This document shows, piece by piece, positions 46,268-49,445 of a DNA stretch of 49,445 nt (position 1 is its first letter; the number at the start of each line of letters is the position of its first letter). The notes beneath the pieces are model-generated. The model was not told the DNA's origin. It ran no database searches and saw nothing but the letters and a program-made list of their open reading frames with translations. Source of the DNA: Eubacteriales Family XIII. Incertae Sedis bacterium (lineage in GTDB: Bacteria > Bacillota > Clostridia > Peptostreptococcales > Anaerovoracaceae). The stretch is from positions 1 through 49,445 of the forward strand of contig JAISLZ010000040.1 of assembly GCA_031277015.1 (NCBI GenBank). The letters are read 5' to 3'. The translations under genes were made by a program, and so were the position numbers.

Positions 46268-48046
46268 TCACCACGATGGCAAGCTTCCGCTGACTATCTC
46301 ACCATCCATGAGCACAGCCTCAAATCGTATATCTTTGATCCCGTCGTCCCTAACTTCAAATAGATTATCAGACAGTACACAGAGATTTGCGATTTTGCCC
46401 TCCGTAATCGATCCGAGCTCGCCATCCCTGCGCATTTGACGGGCGCTACCTATCGTGTAGCCTTTGAGCAGAATATCGAGCGGGAGCCTCGCCGACGCCC
46501 TAGGACGCATACTGTCAGGGAATCGTTCGGAATCCAACGGAAATTCCGGATCGATACGCGTATGTGACACCTGCATCCCGAATAGTGGGTTCGCTCGATG
46601 GAGTTCGTACATGGTAACCACATCGCTTGAAAAGGCCACCAAGGCGTCCGATTCTATAATCTCCGTAAAATCATACATGCTATCCCATTTTTCTTCCGAA
46701 ATAAAATTCCTGGCCTCCTCACCAAAGTATCCACCGGCCCAGTGACAAGACCAATTGATAGTGATCCCGAGTTCTTTTACGCGTGGTCGATCTTCGGGCG
46801 CAATCAATTCGCAGTGCGCGAAAACAGGTTGGCATACCCACGGAATACCCTCTCCCTCCGCAATCAGGCGCGCGCGCTCCATCGAGTTGCATCCCACGTG
46901 AAAGGCGCGATCGCCCACCATGTGGATATGCAGATCGAGTCCTTCCCTGTTACAAATAGAAAAACACTCTGTCAGTTCGTCCTCCTCCATTTGAATCGCC
47001 CCGAAATTCATGCCTGTTTCATCCTTTATGTGCGGCGAGAGCAAGGCTGAGTTGCCGCTCTCGTTGGTACCGTCAAGAAAGAGCTTCATCGTGTTGAGTT
47101 TTAAGTGGCGGCTCGTATACTTTGCGCTGAGCTCACGTAGATACGCAATCTTCGCGGGTAGATCCTCCAATGTCCAGAAGCGGACGCATCCATCATAATA
47201 GCAATACAGTCGGCCTTGTCTCTCCAGCTCCGCCATTGCTTCCATTTGGCCTTCTTCTAGAATCCCCTCTCCGATGGCGGTTATGCCGTTCTCCGGCAGA
47301 AAAGAAAAGAACGCCTCCATGGTATCGGGCGTCATATCCATGGGCGGAGCCCAGCCGATACTTTTGCTAATGTTATCGAAAAAATGTAAATGAGCCATCT
47401 CGCGCACCCATCCGGTAGGCTCTCCATCCGCGTATCTCACAAAGGCCTCCAGCTCCGAAGGGTCGGGAGTGTCCCTGTTCACTCCCATGCACTCGAGACA
47501 CTTGGAATTGACCCACGCCAGATGTTCTCCAAAATCCTGCAAGAGGCAGGGGCGGTCGGAAACCGCGCTGTCGAGCAATTCCTTAGTGGGACCTATGTCT
47601 CCGAACAGACTTGTCGGATAATACTCAAAATAGAGGAACGGCGCCTCCTCCTTAGGATGTGTTTGGGCGTAGTCCTTCACAAAATCGAGAAGCTTAGGCA
47701 CATCCGCAGGATCGTCATACCAGGGCAGACGGATATGCCACGCGCTCTGGGACACCATGCCTGGATGGATATGGCTGTCGCAAAATCCCGGCACAACCAT
47801 CCTTCTTTCAAGATCGACCTTTGTGGCTTCCGCAAGGAGATCCGCATATGCACCATCCGGATCTCCATTTCCGACGTAAACTATACGGTCACCCATGATA
47901 CCCACCGAATCCGCGAAAGGCTTTCTATCATCCGAAGTAAAAATGACGGCATTTGTCAGAAGGTATTTCGACACATTGTACTCTCTTTCTCCCGCACGAT
48001 TTTTTCTTTTTATCTTAAACGATAATTTGTCAAAATAGTATGACAA
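46268..48046 (-). CDS. Amidohydrolase (YtcJ-like amidohydrolase_3 family)
   Basis: 'VDLERRMVVPGFCDSHIHPGM', 'LDLHIHMVGDRAFHVGCNSMERAR', 'PLDILLKGYTIGSARQMRRDGELGSITEGKIANLCVLSDNLF'. A GTG start at 47974 preceded by gagaaagagag is plausible. Confidence 0.9.
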   Translation of the reverse strand: MSYYFDKLSFKIKRKNRAGEREYNVSKYLLTNAVIFTSDDRKPFADSVGIMGDRIVYVGNGDPDGAYADLLAEATKVDLERRMVVPGFCDSHIHPGMVSQSAWHIRLPWYDDPADVPKLLDFVKDYAQTHPKEEAPFLYFEYYPTSLFGDIGPTKELLDSAVSDRPCLLQDFGEHLAWVNSKCLECMGVNRDTPDPSELEAFVRYADGEPTGWVREMAHLHFFDNISKSIGWAPPMDMTPDTMEAFFSFLPENGITAIGEGILEEGQMEAMAELERQGRLYCYYDGCVRFWTLEDLPAKIAYLRELSAKYTSRHLKLNTMKLFLDGTNESGNSALLSPHIKDETGMNFGAIQMEEDELTECFSICNREGLDLHIHMVGDRAFHVGCNSMERARLIAEGEGIPWVCQPVFAHCELIAPEDRPRVKELGITINWSCHWAGGYFGEEARNFISEEKWDSMYDFTEIIESDALVAFSSDVVTMYELHRANPLFGMQVSHTRIDPEFPLDSERFPDSMRPRASARLPLDILLKGYTIGSARQMRRDGELGSITEGKIANLCVLSDNLFEVRDDGIKDIRFEAVLMDGEIVSGSLPSW

Positions 48047-48152
48047 TCGTGCCGAGTCGAATACAGCGCATGATTTGCGTATGCGGAACGAATTTTGTAT
48101 TTCCCAAGTTGCTGTGGGAACTTGTTATCTCTCAGATATCATCATAATCATC

Positions 48153-49445
48153 TCACACGATCTCGAATATCTCAACGCAGCGCGGGGGGATGGAGATGTC
48201 GAGAAGTCCACTCGTGATGGGGACGATCTGGCGGTCGTATGCCGAGCAAGTTGCTTCCGGCTGTACGGCGTCCTGCGGGGAAAGCGAGGCATCACCGCCG
48301 CAGCCAGGCAGCAAACGCACGGCGCGGCGTGGTTCTACGGCGCGGATGAGGGCGAGGTTCTCCATGCTCAGGCACTCCTTCTCGGCGCGCAGGTCGATGA
48401 CGATGCGGCGAGGCTCCGGGTCCGGGTTGACGACGGTGAACAGCATCTCATCGGCCGCGGGCGCGCCGAAGGCATCCCTCCCTCCAAGGCAGTACCTGAG
48501 TATGCCTATCACATAGCCGTGCGTGGAGTAATAGAGAGCGTCGCCCGTGCGGAGCGCCCTGTGGGCGCTCCGCAGCGCGCCGAGGCTGCGGTACCACCCC
48601 GCGAGGGAATCATCACTCGCATCCCCAAAAACCTCCACCGGCAACGTCCCCCTGTTAAACGGGTCGAGCAGGCCGTGCAGCCCCGCCTCGTCCCCGTAAT
48701 AGATGACGGGTATACCCGGCAGCGAATACTGCAACGCCGCCGCGCAGCGCACGAGGGCTTCGCCGCGCGCGTCGTCCTCCGCGGACACAGTGAACCCCGC
48801 CTGCTCCTCGCGACTCATGCCTTTGCCGTCCACACCGCCCGCGAGGACCGTGCGTATGCGCGCTATATCATGCGAGCTCAGAAGGTTCATGAGCGCATAG
48901 TACATCTCCTTTGGGTAGTTCTGGCTCTGGCTCACGAGGAAGCGCATATACGCGAAAGCGTCGATCCGCCCGAGCAGGAAACCCGCCGTGTAGTTCGCGA
49001 ACGGATAGTTCATCACGCTGTCGAGGCCGCCGCCGAGGGCATAGCGCCTCCCCACGTTGTAGCTCTGTTTTGTGGTCGCGTCCTCCCAGACCTCGCCGAG
49101 CAGGAAGGCTTCCGGGTCGGCGGCCTTGAGGGCGCGGCGCATCCGCTCTATCGTATCGTCCGGCAGCTCGTCGGCGACATCGAGGCGAAAACCTGCCGCG
49201 CCGCGCCGGACCCACGTATTGAACACGCTGCCCTCACCCTCGATGACGAAATCTATCCAGTCCTGCCTCTCCTCGTTCACCTCCGGCAGCGTGTCAAACC
49301 CCCACCAACAGCGGTACCGCTCCGGATATTCCAAAAATGTGTACCACCCGTAATACGGGGATTCCTGGCTCTGATACGCGCCCAGGCCGCCGTACCTCCC
49401 GTACTTGTTGAAGTATACGCTGTCGTCTCCCGTATGCGAGAAAAC
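48153..49445 (-). CDS. GH13 alpha-amylase/neopullulanase-type protein, N-terminus beyond the right edge
   Basis: 'YYGWYTFLEYPERYRCWWGFDTLPEVNEE' open to the window edge; 'GFRLDVADELPDD', 'FLLGEVWED', 'LLSSHDIARIRTVL', 'IPVIYYGDEAGLHGLLDPFNR'. Confidence 0.92.
   Translation of the reverse strand, partial: VFSHTGDDSVYFNKYGRYGGLGAYQSQESPYYGWYTFLEYPERYRCWWGFDTLPEVNEERQDWIDFVIEGEGSVFNTWVRRGAAGFRLDVADELPDDTIERMRRALKAADPEAFLLGEVWEDATTKQSYNVGRRYALGGGLDSVMNYPFANYTAGFLLGRIDAFAYMRFLVSQSQNYPKEMYYALMNLLSSHDIARIRTVLAGGVDGKGMSREEQAGFTVSAEDDARGEALVRCAAALQYSLPGIPVIYYGDEAGLHGLLDPFNRGTLPVEVFGDASDDSLAGWYRSLGALRSAHRALRTGDALYYSTHGYVIGILRYCLGGRDAFGAPAADEMLFTVVNPDPEPRRIVIDLRAEKECLSMENLALIRAVEPRRAVRLLPGCGGDASLSPQDAVQPEATCSAYDRQIVPITSGLLDISIPPRCVEIFEIV

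Overview
The window looks like about 49 kb of a moderately high-GC chromosome, probably from an anaerobic Clostridia-type Firmicute (taxonomy is inferred from gene content only). Most of it is dense housekeeping or metabolic sequence: putrescine aminotransferase, ThrE-type exporter, NAD synthetase, IspE, TadA, chemotaxis receptor, GH15 with an SLC45-like MFS carrier, Ogt, POT transporter, CobO, hybrid histidine kinase, NatAB-like ABC transporter, MalQ, an AraC/APC/amidohydrolase cluster, and a GH13 amylase cut by the right edge. Three things stand out. (1) An uninterrupted 546-aa ORF joins a complete BioY-type biotin transporter S-component to a complete biotin synthase, BioB. (2) A decayed accessory island (~25.4-33.9 kb), close to a tRNA-Arg(CCU), holds eroded type I restriction-modification genes (hsdM, hsdS, tyrosine recombinase, hsdR), a DUF4062 protein and a GIY-YIG/DUF4357 protein. 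Several of these have lost their central or catalytic cores by internal deletions that keep the reading frame. The island is bracketed by YjbQ-derived copies and by a second short repeat pair. (3) A redox-protein / large Fe-S flavoprotein / MobA-like NTP-transferase locus resembles the uncharacterised Desulfovibrio DVU_155x-type cluster, and its flavoprotein carries a repeat-derived insert. All family calls come from reading the translations; no database search was run.
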